From the NCBI RefSeq assembly GCF_019166065.1, contig NZ_JAHTBN010000002.1, positions 496,001 to 560,000 on the forward strand: a DNA stretch of 64,000 nt, written 5' to 3'. Of this stretch, positions 1-8,509 are shown piece after piece. Position 1 is the stretch's first letter, and the number at the start of each line of letters is the position of its first letter. The notes beneath the pieces are model-generated. The model was not told the DNA's origin. It did not search any database and worked only from the letters and a program-made list of their open reading frames with translations. The stretch comes from Candidimonas humi (lineage in GTDB: Bacteria > Pseudomonadota > Gammaproteobacteria > Burkholderiales > Burkholderiaceae_B). A program made the position numbers and the translations under genes.

Positions 1-1053
1 CTCGGAAAACAGGATGCCGTTATTGGCGATGATGCCCACCGGCATGCCGTGTATGTGGGCGAAGCCCGTGATCAGCGTGGTGCCGTAGCGCGCCTTGAAT
101 TCGTCGAGCTCGGAGCCGTCGACGATGCGCGCGATGACCTCGCGCACGTCGTAGGGCTTGCGCGTGTCCTTGGGGATGATGCCGTTGAGTTCTGCCGGGT
201 CGTACAGCGGTTCGCTGTAGGGCTTGCGGTGCAGTTGCACGGGCTTGTGGTGGTTGAGCCGGCCGACGGCCTCGCGCGCCAGGTACAGCGCGTGCAGGTC
301 GTTGTTGGCCAGGTGGTCGGCCACGCCCGAGAGCCGCGTGTGCACGTCGCCGCCGCCGAGATCTTCGGCGCTGACCTCTTCGCCCGTGGCGGCCTTGACC
401 AGCGGCGGCCCGCCCAGGAAGATGGTGCCCTGGTTCTTGACGATGATGGATTCGTCGCTCATGGCCGGCACGTAGGCTCCGCCGGCGGTGCAAGAGCCCA
501 TCACCACGGCGATCTGCGCAATCCCTTGCGAGGACATGACCGCCTGGTTGTAGAAGATGCGCCCGAAGTGGTCGCGATCGGGAAAGACCTCGTCCTGGTT
601 GGGCAGGTTGGCGCCGCCCGAATCTACCAGGTACACGCAGGGAAGTCGGTTCTGCTGGGCGATTTCCTGCGCCCGCAGGTGTTTCTTGACCGTAAGCGGA
701 TAGTAGGTGCCACCCTTGACCGTGGCGTCGTTGCAGACCACGACGCATTCGGTGCCGTGCACCCGCCCGATGCCGGTGATGATGCCTGCGCCCGGCGCCG
801 CGTTGTCATAGACGTCGTGGGCGGCCAGCGGCGAAAGTTCCAGGAAAGGCGTGCCCGGGTCGAGCAGGCGTTCCACGCGCTCGCGCGGCAGCAGCTTGCC
901 GCGCGCCACATGCTTGGCGCGCGCCGAGGCGCTGCCGCCCTGCGCAGTATGTTCCAACTGCTTTTGCAGGTCGTCGATCTGTTCCTGCATGGCGCGGGCG
1001 TTGTCGATGAACGCCTGCGAGCGCGGGTTGATGCGGGATTCGATGATGGGCAT
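1..1053 (-). CDS. liuB: methylcrotonoyl-CoA carboxylase, carboxyltransferase (beta) subunit, 3' end outside window
   Basis: This is the biotin-dependent carboxyltransferase subunit that carboxylates 3-methylcrotonyl-CoA to 3-methylglutaconyl-CoA in leucine breakdown. The first 351 residues are visible, starting [12 protein letters not shown] at 1053. The crotonase-like carboxyltransferase fold is evident from [20 protein letters not shown] and the glycine-rich [17 protein letters not shown] stretch that forms the acyl-CoA oxyanion site. Family members are about 535 residues, so roughly the last third lies off the left edge. It is the last visible gene of the leftward liu operon, 75 bp after the thiolase. 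The family call is secure; the choice of beta subunit of MCC over propionyl-CoA carboxylase rests on the [16 protein letters not shown] signature and the leucine-pathway neighbours. Confidence 0.93.
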   Translation of the reverse strand, partial: MPIIESRINPRSQAFIDNARAMQEQIDDLQKQLEHTAQGGSASARAKHVARGKLLPRERVERLLDPGTPFLELSPLAAHDVYDNAAPGAGIITGIGRVHGTECVVVCNDATVKGGTYYPLTVKKHLRAQEIAQQNRLPCVYLVDSGGANLPNQDEVFPDRDHFGRIFYNQAVMSSQGIAQIAVVMGSCTAGGAYVPAMSDESIIVKNQGTIFLGGPPLVKAATGEEVSAEDLGGGDVHTRLSGVADHLANNDLHALYLAREAVGRLNHHKPVQLHRKPYSEPLYDPAELNGIIPKDTRKPYDVREVIARIVDGSELDEFKARYGTTLITGFAHIHGMPVGIIANNGILFSE

Positions 1054-1128
1054 TGCGATTCCTGGATGCGAGGGGCGTCGGCGGCCGGCGTGCGATATGC
1101 ACGCGGCCGCCGCTACGGCGCTACGGCC

Positions 1129-2310
1129 TTACAGCATTTCGATGGCCATGGCGACGGCTTCGCCGCCGCCTATGCACAGCGAGGCCATGCCGCGCTTGCC
1201 GCCGGTCTTGCGCAGGCCGCCGAGCAGCGTGACGAGCAGGCGCGCGCCCGAAGCGCCGATGGGGTGGCCCAGGGCGGTGGCGCCGCCGTGGATGTTCACC
1301 TTGTCGTGCGGCAGGTCCAGCTCTTTCATGGCTGCCATGGTGACCACCGCAAAGGCTTCGTTGATCTCGAACAGATCGACCTCGCCCACCGACCAGCCGG
1401 TCTTGGCGAACAGCTTCTGCATGGCGCCCACCGGAGCGGTGGTGAACCACTGCGGTTCTTGCGAATGCTGCGTATGGGCGACGATGCGCGCCAGCGGCTT
1501 GGCGCCCAGCTTCTGCGCGGTGGATGCGCGCATCAGCACCAGGGCGGCCGCGCCGTCGGAGATCGACGAGGAATTGGCCGCGGTGACGGTGCCGTCTTTC
1601 TTGAAGGCCGGCTTCAACGTGGGGATTTTCTCGGGCATGGCGCGCGTCGGCGCTTCGTCGGTGTCGATGACCGTGTCGCCCTTGCGGCCGGCCACGGTAA
1701 CCGGTGCGATTTCCCACTTGAAGCTGCCGTCTTCGGTGGCGGCGCGGGCGCGGCGCAGGGATTCCAGCGAGAAGGCGTCCTGCTGTTCGCGCGTGAAGGT
1801 GTATTTCGAGGCGCAGTCTTCGGCGAACACGCCCATGGCGGTACCGCGCTGGTAGGCGTCTTCCAGGCCGTCGAGCGCCATGTGGTCGTAGACGGTGGAA
1901 TGGCCGTAGCGGTAGCCCTGGCGTCCGCGCAGCAGCAGGTACGGAGCGTTGCTCATGCTTTCCTGGCCGCCGGCCACGATGACTTCGGCGCTGCCGGCCA
2001 GCAGCAGGTCGTGGCCCAGCATCGCGGCCTTCATGCCGGAACCGCACACTTTGTGCACCGTGGTGCAGGCGGCGCTCTTGGGCAGGCCGGCGCCCAGCGA
2101 GGCCTGGCGCGCCGGCGCCTGGCCCTGGCCGGCCTGCAGCACATTGCCCATGATCACTTCGTCGACGGCTTCGGGCTTGATGCCGGCCCGTTCGACCGCG
2201 GCCTTGATGGCCACGGAGCCGAGCTGGTGCCCGGCCAGCCCCGACAGGGCGCCCATCATGCCGCCCATGGGCGTGCGTGCTGCAGAAACGATAACGATTG
2301 AATCAGACAT
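1129..2310 (-). CDS. acetyl-CoA C-acetyltransferase (thiolase II family)
   Basis: A 393-residue biosynthetic/degradative thiolase interconverting acetoacetyl-CoA and two acetyl-CoA. In the leucine pathway it would consume acetoacetyl-CoA formed from acetoacetate. The acyl-accepting Cys89 lies in VCGSG, His349 in GHPIGASGARL and the base Cys379 in LCIGGGEAVA, positions that match the classical thiolase triad. The start at 2310 is chosen because AAGGAG lies just upstream and the ATG overlaps the aceK stop codon by 8 bases, which implies translational coupling. A longer open frame upstream (to 2472) lies inside aceK and is not thiolase-like. It could also serve polyhydroxybutyrate or ketone metabolism; the sequence alone does not decide. 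Confidence 0.93.
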   Translation of the reverse strand: MSDSIVIVSAARTPMGGMMGALSGLAGHQLGSVAIKAAVERAGIKPEAVDEVIMGNVLQAGQGQAPARQASLGAGLPKSAACTTVHKVCGSGMKAAMLGHDLLLAGSAEVIVAGGQESMSNAPYLLLRGRQGYRYGHSTVYDHMALDGLEDAYQRGTAMGVFAEDCASKYTFTREQQDAFSLESLRRARAATEDGSFKWEIAPVTVAGRKGDTVIDTDEAPTRAMPEKIPTLKPAFKKDGTVTAANSSSISDGAAALVLMRASTAQKLGAKPLARIVAHTQHSQEPQWFTTAPVGAMQKLFAKTGWSVGEVDLFEINEAFAVVTMAAMKELDLPHDKVNIHGGATALGHPIGASGARLLVTLLGGLRKTGGKRGMASLCIGGGEAVAMAIEML

Positions 2311-4183
2311 GATCGACTCCTTGAGTGGAAAGGGTGCCGGCTGTGGTTGCGGTGTTCGCCCCCGGCCGGCGCAGTCTGCGGATTTGCTCGTACGGATAGA
2401 AGTCTTCGATGCGCCCCTGCGCGGCCCGGTCGCGGCATGCTTGCCACCAGCCGGGTTCCAGCAGTTCGGCATGATGCTTCATGAACGCGGCGCGCACGCG
2501 CGCATCGCCCAGGAGAAAATGGCCGAACTCTTCGGGAAACACATCGTTGACGCGTACAGGATACCAAGGTTCGCCCGACAACTCGGCTTCCTCGTTGGGG
2601 GCGGGCGGAATCGCGCGGAAGTTCATTTCCGTCATGCGCTGGATCTCGTCGTAGTCGTAGAACACGACGCGGCCCAGGCGCGTGACGCCGAAATTCTTGA
2701 ACAGCATGTCGCCGGGAAAAATGTTGGCGGCCGCCAGCTCGCGTATGGCGTTGCCGTACTGTTCGACGGCCCGTTCCAGTACCGCCGCCGGGGCGTGCGC
2801 CAGGTAGATGTTCAGCGGCGTCATGCGGCGCTCGATGTAGACGTGGCGCAGGATGATGGTGTCGCCGCTTTCTTCCACCAGGCTGGGCACTTCGCGGCGC
2901 AGTTCCCGCAACAGCGCTTCCGAGCAGCGCGCGCGCGGCAGCGCCACTTGCGAGTATTCCCAGGTGTCGGCCATGCGGCCGACGCGGTCGTGCAATTTGA
3001 CCAGCTGGTACTTGCGGCGCACCGTGGCATGGTCCATGCCGTCCTTGTCGATGCGGTCGCGGATCAGCTTGAATACATACGGATACGAGGCCATGGTGAA
3101 CACGGTCATCACCATGCCGCGGATGCCCGGCGCCACGTCGAAGGCGTCGTGCGAATGCGCCAGATGGTGCAGGAAGTCGCGGTAGAACAGGGTCTTGCCC
3201 TGCTTCTGCAACCCCACGGTGGTGTAGAGTTCGGCCTTGGCCTTGCGCGGCACCAGCGTGTTCAGGAACTGCACATAGGCGGCCGGCGCTTCCATGTCGA
3301 CCATGAAATAGGCGCGCGTGAAACTGAACAGCGTGCTCAGGTCGTCGCTGGTGTGCAGCAGGGCGTCGAGCCGGATGTGGCCCGAGGGCGCGCGCAGCAG
3401 CGCGATGGCGAAGGGATACGTGGCGCTCTGGTTGATGAGCCGGCCCACGATGTACGCGCCCTTGTTGCGCAGGAACAAGGAATTGAGCACATGCACCTGG
3501 CAGTCCGGCGCGATGCGCCCCACGCCGTCGCGCGGCAGGCGCTGGCGCAGTTGGCGCAGCGCCATGCGCGCCAGCAGGCGGGCATCGGCCGGCAGGTCGG
3601 CGAAGGGCGCCGCCAGGCCGAAGTCGGCCACGATGTCGATCAGGCAGGCCTGCAGGCCTTTTTCATTGGGGTAATAGACCCGGTACGAGGGGATCTTGCT
3701 GTCTATGTATTCCGTGGCCGCGGCCGGACGCACGAACAGGAAGTCGTTGTGGAAATAATCGCGGTGCAGGACGCGGCAGGACACCGAGTTGAAAAAGGTC
3801 TCGGCGCATTCGGGCTGCATGTGCCCCAGCAGCAGCTCGATGAATTCCGTCTTCACGGCTTGCCAGAAATCCATCTGCGCCGTCGTCAGGCTCTGCCCCG
3901 CCGAGGAGCCTTCGGGGCTGGCGTCGCTGCCCTTGAGCGCGGCGCGCAGCGCCGTGGCGCATTCCTGCACGCGGATGTCGTAGTATTCGATGCGCTCGCG
4001 CGCCAGTTGCTGGATGCCGTGCCAGTTGCCCGATTCGAACAAAGTCTTGGCGCGCTGCGCGCTGTAGCGGAACAGCGAATAGTGGCGGTCGAAGCCCGCC
4101 AGCAGCATGGCCGCGACCTGCTGCGGCGCCGGGGCGGCGCGCGCCACGGGCTCGATACGCTGGTGGTCGCCGACGAAACTCAT
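2303..4183 (-). CDS. aceK: isocitrate dehydrogenase kinase/phosphatase
   Basis: AceK reversibly phosphorylates isocitrate dehydrogenase and so diverts isocitrate into the glyoxylate shunt when cells live on acetyl-CoA-yielding substrates. The 626-residue product has the family N-terminus (AAMLLAGFDRHYSLFRYSAQ) and a C-terminal kinase-like half with FPGDMLFKNFGVTRLGRVVFYDYDEI, where the Asp residues of YDYDEI match the metal/catalytic site. Length is slightly above the usual 575-610. It lies between liuA and the thiolase on the same strand and its stop overlaps the thiolase start, so it is probably co-transcribed with leucine catabolism. That fits: leucine is degraded wholly to acetyl-CoA units, which require the glyoxylate shunt. 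Confidence 0.95.
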   Translation of the reverse strand: MSFVGDHQRIEPVARAAPAPQQVAAMLLAGFDRHYSLFRYSAQRAKTLFESGNWHGIQQLARERIEYYDIRVQECATALRAALKGSDASPEGSSAGQSLTTAQMDFWQAVKTEFIELLLGHMQPECAETFFNSVSCRVLHRDYFHNDFLFVRPAAATEYIDSKIPSYRVYYPNEKGLQACLIDIVADFGLAAPFADLPADARLLARMALRQLRQRLPRDGVGRIAPDCQVHVLNSLFLRNKGAYIVGRLINQSATYPFAIALLRAPSGHIRLDALLHTSDDLSTLFSFTRAYFMVDMEAPAAYVQFLNTLVPRKAKAELYTTVGLQKQGKTLFYRDFLHHLAHSHDAFDVAPGIRGMVMTVFTMASYPYVFKLIRDRIDKDGMDHATVRRKYQLVKLHDRVGRMADTWEYSQVALPRARCSEALLRELRREVPSLVEESGDTIILRHVYIERRMTPLNIYLAHAPAAVLERAVEQYGNAIRELAAANIFPGDMLFKNFGVTRLGRVVFYDYDEIQRMTEMNFRAIPPAPNEEAELSGEPWYPVRVNDVFPEEFGHFLLGDARVRAAFMKHHAELLEPGWWQACRDRAAQGRIEDFYPYEQIRRLRRPGANTATTAGTLSTQGVDHV

Positions 4184-4221
4184 GTTCTGCTCTGCCTGCT
4201 TGGTATCGGTGCGGCGCGGCC

Positions 4222-5400
4222 TCAGGCGGTTTCGCTGAACAGCTCGCGGCCTATCAGCATGCGCCGGATCTCGCTGGTGCCGGCGCCGATTTCATACAGC
4301 TTGGCGTCGCGCCACAGGCGGCCGGTGGGGTATTCGTTGATATAGCCGTTGCCCCCCAGGATCTGTATGCCTTCGCCCGCCATCCACGTGGCCTTCTCGG
4401 CGCAGTACAGGATGACGCCGGCGCAGTCCTTGCGCACCGTGCGCACGTGCCCGGCGCCCAGCCTGTCGAGGTTCTTGCCCACGGCGTAGCAGAAGGCGCG
4501 GCAGGCCTGCAGGGTGGTGTAGAGATCGGCCATCTTGCCCTGGATCAGCTGGAATTCGCCTATGGCCTGGCCGAACTGCTTGCGCTCGTGCACATAGGGC
4601 ACGACTACGTCCATCACCGCCTGCATGATGCCCAGCGGGCCGCCGGCCAGCACCGCGCGCTCGTAGTCCAGGCCGCTCATCAGCACCTTCACGCCGCCGT
4701 TGAGCTGGCCGAGGATGTTTTCTTCGGGCACCTCGCAGTCCTGGAACACCAGCTCGCCGGTGTGGCTGCCGCGCATGCCCAGCTTGTCGAGCTTCTGCGC
4801 AATGGAAAAGCCCTTGTAGCCTTTTTCCACGATGAAGGCGGTGATGCCGCGCTGGCGCGCGTCCGGATCGGTCTTGGCATAGACCACCAATGTATCGGCG
4901 TCCGGGCCGTTGGTGATCCACATCTTGCTGCCGTTGAGCACATAGCGGTCGCCCTTCTTGTCGGCGCGCAGCCGCATGCTGACGACATCCGAGCCCGCGC
5001 CGGGCTCGCTCATGGCCAGGGCGCCGACCTGCTCGCCCGATATCAGCCCGGGCAGGTACTTGCGCTTTTGCGCGTCGGTGCCGTTGCGGTTGATCTGGTT
5101 TACGCACAGATTGGAATGCGCGCCGTAGGACAGCGCCACCGAAGCGCTGGCGCGCGAGATTTCTTCCATGGCGATCATGTGTGCCAGGTAGCCCATATTG
5201 GTGCCGCCGTAGTCCTCGCCGACCGTCATGCCCAGCAGGCCCAGATCGCCGAACTTGCGCCAGAGATCCATGGGGAACTGGTCTCTGCGGTCGATCTCGG
5301 CGGCGCGCGGCGCGATCTCGGCCTGCGCGAATTCGCGCACCGCATCGCGCAGCATGTCCAGGTCTTGCCCCAGTTCGAAATCCAGGCCGGGAAGATTCAT
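4222..5400 (-). CDS. liuA: isovaleryl-CoA dehydrogenase
   Basis: A 392-residue FAD acyl-CoA dehydrogenase oxidising isovaleryl-CoA to 3-methylcrotonyl-CoA. The N-terminal helical domain, the central barrel with [15 protein letters not shown] (ACAD signature) and [19 protein letters not shown], and the C-terminal [20 protein letters not shown] are all present. The catalytic base is Glu247 in [12 protein letters not shown], the position that distinguishes isovaleryl-CoA dehydrogenases from most acyl-CoA dehydrogenases. I start at 5400 (MNLPGLDF) because GGAGAG sits a few bases upstream; an in-frame ATG at 5412 would add only four residues and lacks a good ribosome site. It is the promoter-proximal gene of the leftward liu operon, about 100 bp downstream of the 5504-5523 palindrome. 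Confidence 0.95.
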   Translation of the reverse strand: MNLPGLDFELGQDLDMLRDAVREFAQAEIAPRAAEIDRRDQFPMDLWRKFGDLGLLGMTVGEDYGGTNMGYLAHMIAMEEISRASASVALSYGAHSNLCVNQINRNGTDAQKRKYLPGLISGEQVGALAMSEPGAGSDVVSMRLRADKKGDRYVLNGSKMWITNGPDADTLVVYAKTDPDARQRGITAFIVEKGYKGFSIAQKLDKLGMRGSHTGELVFQDCEVPEENILGQLNGGVKVLMSGLDYERAVLAGGPLGIMQAVMDVVVPYVHERKQFGQAIGEFQLIQGKMADLYTTLQACRAFCYAVGKNLDRLGAGHVRTVRKDCAGVILYCAEKATWMAGEGIQILGGNGYINEYPTGRLWRDAKLYEIGAGTSEIRRMLIGRELFSETA

Positions 5401-5503
5401 GTGGCTCTCCATGAGTCGGGGATAGGACGCCGGTGCGGCATGTAGGCATTATGCGCGCAAGCACAGCGTCCTTGGCAACAGCTAGTAGTAAAGTCTATTT
5501 ATA

Positions 5504-5523
5504 TTACGTTTACGTAAACGTAA
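5504..5523. promoter_or_regulatory. perfect 20-bp palindrome, putative LiuR operator of liuA
   Basis: TTACGTTTACGTAAACGTAA is its own reverse complement. It lies about 100 bp upstream of liuA and resembles the TTTACGT/ACGTAAA-type palindromes described for MerR-family LiuR regulators of branched-chain amino acid catabolism. A sister palindrome lies upstream of liuR (8242-8261). Operator function is inferred. Confidence 0.75.
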
Positions 5524-5920
5524 GATAGAGGGGAAACCCTCAGATGAATCAACTTGAAATCTGATGCTGGGTCATATCGGCATCGCTTGGCCGATCTCTA
5601 AAAATGAAAAATACTTGAGGTGCGAGCAAAAGCAGAGCCCATCAAATAATTCATTTATCGGATTGGGGATTTGGCTCGAAGTGCATGCGGAAATGCGATA
5701 CAGTGAGCCCCAAGGCGAGGCCTTGCTAGCAAGTCAGCTGAAGAGGTGGTCAGCGGCGTAAACACATACGCCAAGCAGGTATGCGAGCATGTTCGATCGA
5801 AAGAATGAGGAAATCGCTGCGACAACACCCTCGGCACAACTTATACTTCACGTCATCGAATGCAGCATGATAATGCGCAGAAGTTTGGCCTATAGATTGC
5901 CATGATCTTGGGATAGGAAT
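5524..5920. other. AT-richer gene-less leader of the ATPase cassette, with small hairpins
   Basis: About 400 bp between the liuA operator and the ATPase start hold no convincing gene. Base composition changes abruptly from the GC-rich liu genes. Visible structure: GAGGG-GAAA-CCCTC (5528-5541), a five-pair stem closed by a GNRA-type tetraloop, and CAAGGC-GAG-GCCTTG close to 5711-5725. Short open frames here (for example 5564-5761 on +) have no recognisable sequence or ribosome site. It may hold the cassette promoter, or a structured RNA; neither is proven. Confidence 0.4.
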
Positions 5921-7090
5921 ATGCAAATCACACGTTTGAAACTCAAGAATTGGCGAAATTTCCGCGAGGTTGATGTTCCTCTTGGACCGCGTAATTATGT
6001 AATGGGCGCCAATGCATCCGGGAAGTCTAATTTACTGGACGTGTTTCGATTCTTACGTACTCTGGCTCAAACGGAAGGGGGCGGACTGCAAAAGGCTCTG
6101 AAAGACCGCGGGGGCCTTACGAAATTACGTAGCTTGCATGCGCGCAGAGACCCCGAGGTACGAATAGAAGTCGAGTTGATAGACGACACCCCAGATATTG
6201 AGGAGCAGTGGCGTTATGTGTTGGCGCTTAAAACAGAAGGTAAGGGACAGCAGCGAGTCCTTGTATCCGAGGAACGTGTTGAGCACAATGGTAAAGCACT
6301 ACTGGATCGCCCCTCTAATAATAGAGAGGATCTAGATGACCCTGAGCGATTAACTCAGACGCACCTTGAACAGATAGGAAGTAATTCATCATTTCGCTCG
6401 TTGGCCGAGTACTTTGCGGCGACAACCTATCTGCATCTGGTGCCCCAGCTGCTTACGCATGGCGACGAAATCGCTGCACGTATTCCCGAAAATGATCCAT
6501 TCGGCCAAGGGCTGATGCAGCGAATTGCCAAAGTATCAAAAAAGGTTCGCGATGCTCGGCTGCGTCGAATTCAGCAGACTCTTGCCAAAGCCGTGCCTCT
6601 GTTTTCGGATTTACGATTTGAGCAGGACGCAATATCCGGTATGTGGCACTTGGAAGCCAACTTTACTCATTGGCGAGTAAATGGAGCATGGCAGCGGGAG
6701 AATCAGTTCTCGGATGGGACGCTTCGATTAATTGGATTGTTGTGGGCGTTGCAAGAGGGGGATGGCCTTCTATTGTTGGAAGAGCCTGAGCTTTCACTTA
6801 ACGATGGAATTGTATCGCATGTGCCGCTATTGATTGATCGAGTGTTACGGGATCGAAAGAAGCGAGTGTCCTCGCGTCAAGTCATTGTTAGCACTCATAG
6901 CGAAACACTATTGCACAATGTTTCTGGTGATGCAAACCTATTGTTGATTGAACCTGGCGCGAATGGTTCGACAATCCGGCCTCCAAACCGCGAGGAAATC
7001 GAGCAAACCCTCCATGGGCTAAGTCCTGCGGAAGTTCTATTACCTAAAACCCGGCCGCAAAATGTCGAGCAATTGGGTTTGTGGGCATGA
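5921..7090 (+). CDS. RecF/OLD-like AAA ATPase of a putative defence cassette
   Basis: A 389-residue ABC/SMC-type ATPase that lacks a long coiled coil. Walker A is GANASGKS (residues 29-36), the signature-like loop is FSDGTLRL (263-270), Walker B is LLLLEEPE (283-290) with the catalytic acidic pair, and the switch histidine lies in STHSE (324-328). This is the layout of the AAA_15/AAA_21 ATPases found in OLD, PARIS (AriA) and RloA-type systems. AGGA precedes the ATG. Its stop overlaps the start of the next gene as ATGA. Base and codon use are visibly AT-richer than the flanking liu genes, and it reads opposite to them, so it looks horizontally acquired. The biological role is inferred. Confidence 0.8.
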   Translation: MQITRLKLKNWRNFREVDVPLGPRNYVMGANASGKSNLLDVFRFLRTLAQTEGGGLQKALKDRGGLTKLRSLHARRDPEVRIEVELIDDTPDIEEQWRYVLALKTEGKGQQRVLVSEERVEHNGKALLDRPSNNREDLDDPERLTQTHLEQIGSNSSFRSLAEYFAATTYLHLVPQLLTHGDEIAARIPENDPFGQGLMQRIAKVSKKVRDARLRRIQQTLAKAVPLFSDLRFEQDAISGMWHLEANFTHWRVNGAWQRENQFSDGTLRLIGLLWALQEGDGLLLLEEPELSLNDGIVSHVPLLIDRVLRDRKKRVSSRQVIVSTHSETLLHNVSGDANLLLIEPGANGSTIRPPNREEIEQTLHGLSPAEVLLPKTRPQNVEQLGLWA

Positions 7091-7686
7091 AAAAAATACT
7101 AGTTGTGGGGGAGGATGTTTTATGTTGTGCTCTGGGAGAAAAGTTGGTTGCCGCTGCGCTTCCGAGTTGGAGGTTGGCTGGTCCTTCGATAGATAAAAAG
7201 GGGATAACAAAGCTAACGCCAGATTTAACTCGTTATATTAATCAGGCTCGATATGTTCAGCCTGTACTATGTATAGCAGATACCGATGGGAAATGTGCGA
7301 AGAAATTACTGGAATCGTGGCGCCCTTTGCATGCTACCGAAGATTTCATTTTGCGTTTAGCCGTAACGGAAGCTGAAAGCTGGATATTGGCAGATCGCCA
7401 GGAATTTTCAGCCTATTTGAAGGTTCCAATTAATAGAGTTCCCCACAATACTGACAGCATAGCGGATCCCAAACGATTAGTATTAACTTTGGCCGCGAGG
7501 TCGGGAAAACGAGTTTTCCGTGATGAGATGGTGTCGTATACGGATCCTAACAAACCGGGGAGCGGCTACAACCTGCATCTAAGCGATTTTGTTCGCACAA
7601 GATGGAGAGCTCAATCCGCCAAGACAGTTTCTGAAAGCTTAGATCGAGCGATGAATAGTCTTTCCCGAGTACGAGAACGCCATTGA
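7087..7686 (+). CDS. small TOPRIM-like partner of the ATPase, function unknown
   Basis: A 199-residue protein translationally coupled to the ATPase by a four-base ATGA overlap; an upstream in-frame GTG at 7081 would add two residues. The N-terminus KKILVVGED is a beta strand ending in an acidic turn (Glu9), followed by LCIADTDG with Asp65 and Asp67, an arrangement like the E...DxD acidic residues of TOPRIM folds. A conserved-looking RLAVTEAESWILAD (90-103) and KPGSGYNLHL follow. Similar-sized TOPRIM-like partners (RloB, DUF4276, DUF4435/AriB) accompany such ATPases, but the sequence does not clearly belong to any of these by eye. If the fold is right, it would be a nuclease or effector. Confidence 0.65.
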   Translation: MKKILVVGEDVLCCALGEKLVAAALPSWRLAGPSIDKKGITKLTPDLTRYINQARYVQPVLCIADTDGKCAKKLLESWRPLHATEDFILRLAVTEAESWILADRQEFSAYLKVPINRVPHNTDSIADPKRLVLTLAARSGKRVFRDEMVSYTDPNKPGSGYNLHLSDFVRTRWRAQSAKTVSESLDRAMNSLSRVRERH

Positions 7687-7710
7687 TGGTGTAAGTTTTT
7701 AAGGCGTGGG

Positions 7711-7725
7711 GTTTCCGACGGAAAC
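7711..7725. other. short perfect hairpin after the cassette
   Basis: GTTTCC-GAC-GGAAAC forms a six-pair stem 25 bp after the stop of the TOPRIM-like gene. No T-run follows, so it is not a standard intrinsic terminator. The AT-rich composition continues to about 7835 and ends abruptly at the liuR stop codon, which marks the right edge of the inserted segment. Confidence 0.35.
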
Positions 7726-7837
7726 GGCTATCGGCTGGAGGTTAAACCTCAGGCGTGGTGACTGGTTGCGTCTCTATCTCGGATTTGGGCTTGTTATACG
7801 TTTTTCATTGTTTGGCTATCCATTTATATCCTCGGGG

Positions 7838-8227
7838 TTAGTAGACGTTGCCGCGCTCGGCCAGCAGCGTGTGGCAGTTCTGCTGCTGTTCGCGGATCTC
7901 GGCCAGTGTCAGGTCGAGGTCGCGGCGCTGCTGTTCCAGCGACTTGCGCTGCGCTTCCAGCATCTCGAGGTAGCGGCGCAGTTGCGCGGCCGTGTCGCGC
8001 GGGCTTTCGTACATGTCGATCAGGTTGCGGATCTCGGCCAGCTGCAGGCCCAGCCGCTTGCCGCGCAGCGCCAGCTTCAGGCGGGTGCGGTCGCGCGGAT
8101 GGTAGACCCGGTTGCGCCCCGAGCGCGTCGGGCTGACGATGCCCTGGTCTTCATAGAAGCGTATGGTGCGCGGCGTGATCGCGAATTCGCGGGCAAGCTC
8201 GGAAATGGTCCAGGTGGCTTGGGACAT
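7838..8227 (-). CDS. liuR: MerR-family regulator of leucine/isovalerate catabolism (LiuR)
   Basis: A 129-residue one-component regulator. Residues 1-75 form the MerR winged helix (WTISELAREFAITPRTIRFYEDQGIVSPTRSGRNRVYH), followed by a coiled-coil dimerisation helix rich in Gln, Arg and Leu (LEMLEAQRKSLEQQRRDLDLTLAEIREQQQ). The late Cys in QQQNCHTLLAERG is typical of the group. The gene points at liuA and has the perfect palindrome 8242-8261 just upstream of its own start, implying autoregulation. LiuR in other proteobacteria controls liu genes, with aceK in some betaproteobacteria. The original liuR-liuA spacing is now interrupted by the ATPase cassette. Confidence 0.88.
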   Translation of the reverse strand: MSQATWTISELAREFAITPRTIRFYEDQGIVSPTRSGRNRVYHPRDRTRLKLALRGKRLGLQLAEIRNLIDMYESPRDTAAQLRRYLEMLEAQRKSLEQQRRDLDLTLAEIREQQQNCHTLLAERGNVY

Positions 8228-8241
8228 GGCGCATGCGGGGC

Positions 8242-8261
8242 AATTTACGTTAACGTAAATT
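8242..8261. promoter_or_regulatory. perfect 20-bp palindrome, putative LiuR operator between liuR and the metallo-hydrolase
   Basis: AATTTACGTTAACGTAAATT is self-complementary and begins 15 bp upstream of the liuR start codon, so it could control liuR and the divergent metallo-hydrolase together. It shares the TTTACGT...ACGTAAA frame with 5504-5523. Confidence 0.75.
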
Positions 8262-8509
8262 ATGATGCCATAATACGGCGGACTAGCCTATGGTTGTTGT
8301 GCCCGCATGGTTGTCGGCCCGCATTGCTGCGGACCGATGCGCGAGGCGGGCTGCTGCGGCGCAATACGCGGAACGACAGCGGTCGTACATGCCTGGCCGC
8401 AGGACTGGCGGGCATGATTATCGCGTCGCTGCGCCATGGCGCCGATGTCCCGGCGGCCGGGCTCATGGCCCGGGCGGGCAGGACACAAGCATGCAAACGG
8501 AGACCCTGG

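Noticed and set aside
49-4345. Very long plus-strand open frames antisense to liuB, thiolase and aceK
   Set aside because: GC-rich genes leave the complementary strand open for long stretches; these frames give His/Ala/Gly-rich text without any family and the opposite strand carries recognisable enzymes.
5564-5837. Small open frames in the ATPase leader
   Set aside because: No ribosome site, no family and no coupling to the cassette; composition is AT-rich non-coding.
7711-7725. Intrinsic terminator after the TOPRIM-like gene
   Set aside because: The six-pair hairpin is not followed by a run of T, and other hairpins reported here also lack one.
5524-7837. Retron interpretation of the ATPase cassette
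   Set aside because: No reverse transcriptase gene is present; the hairpins in the leader are short and not typical of msr/msd.
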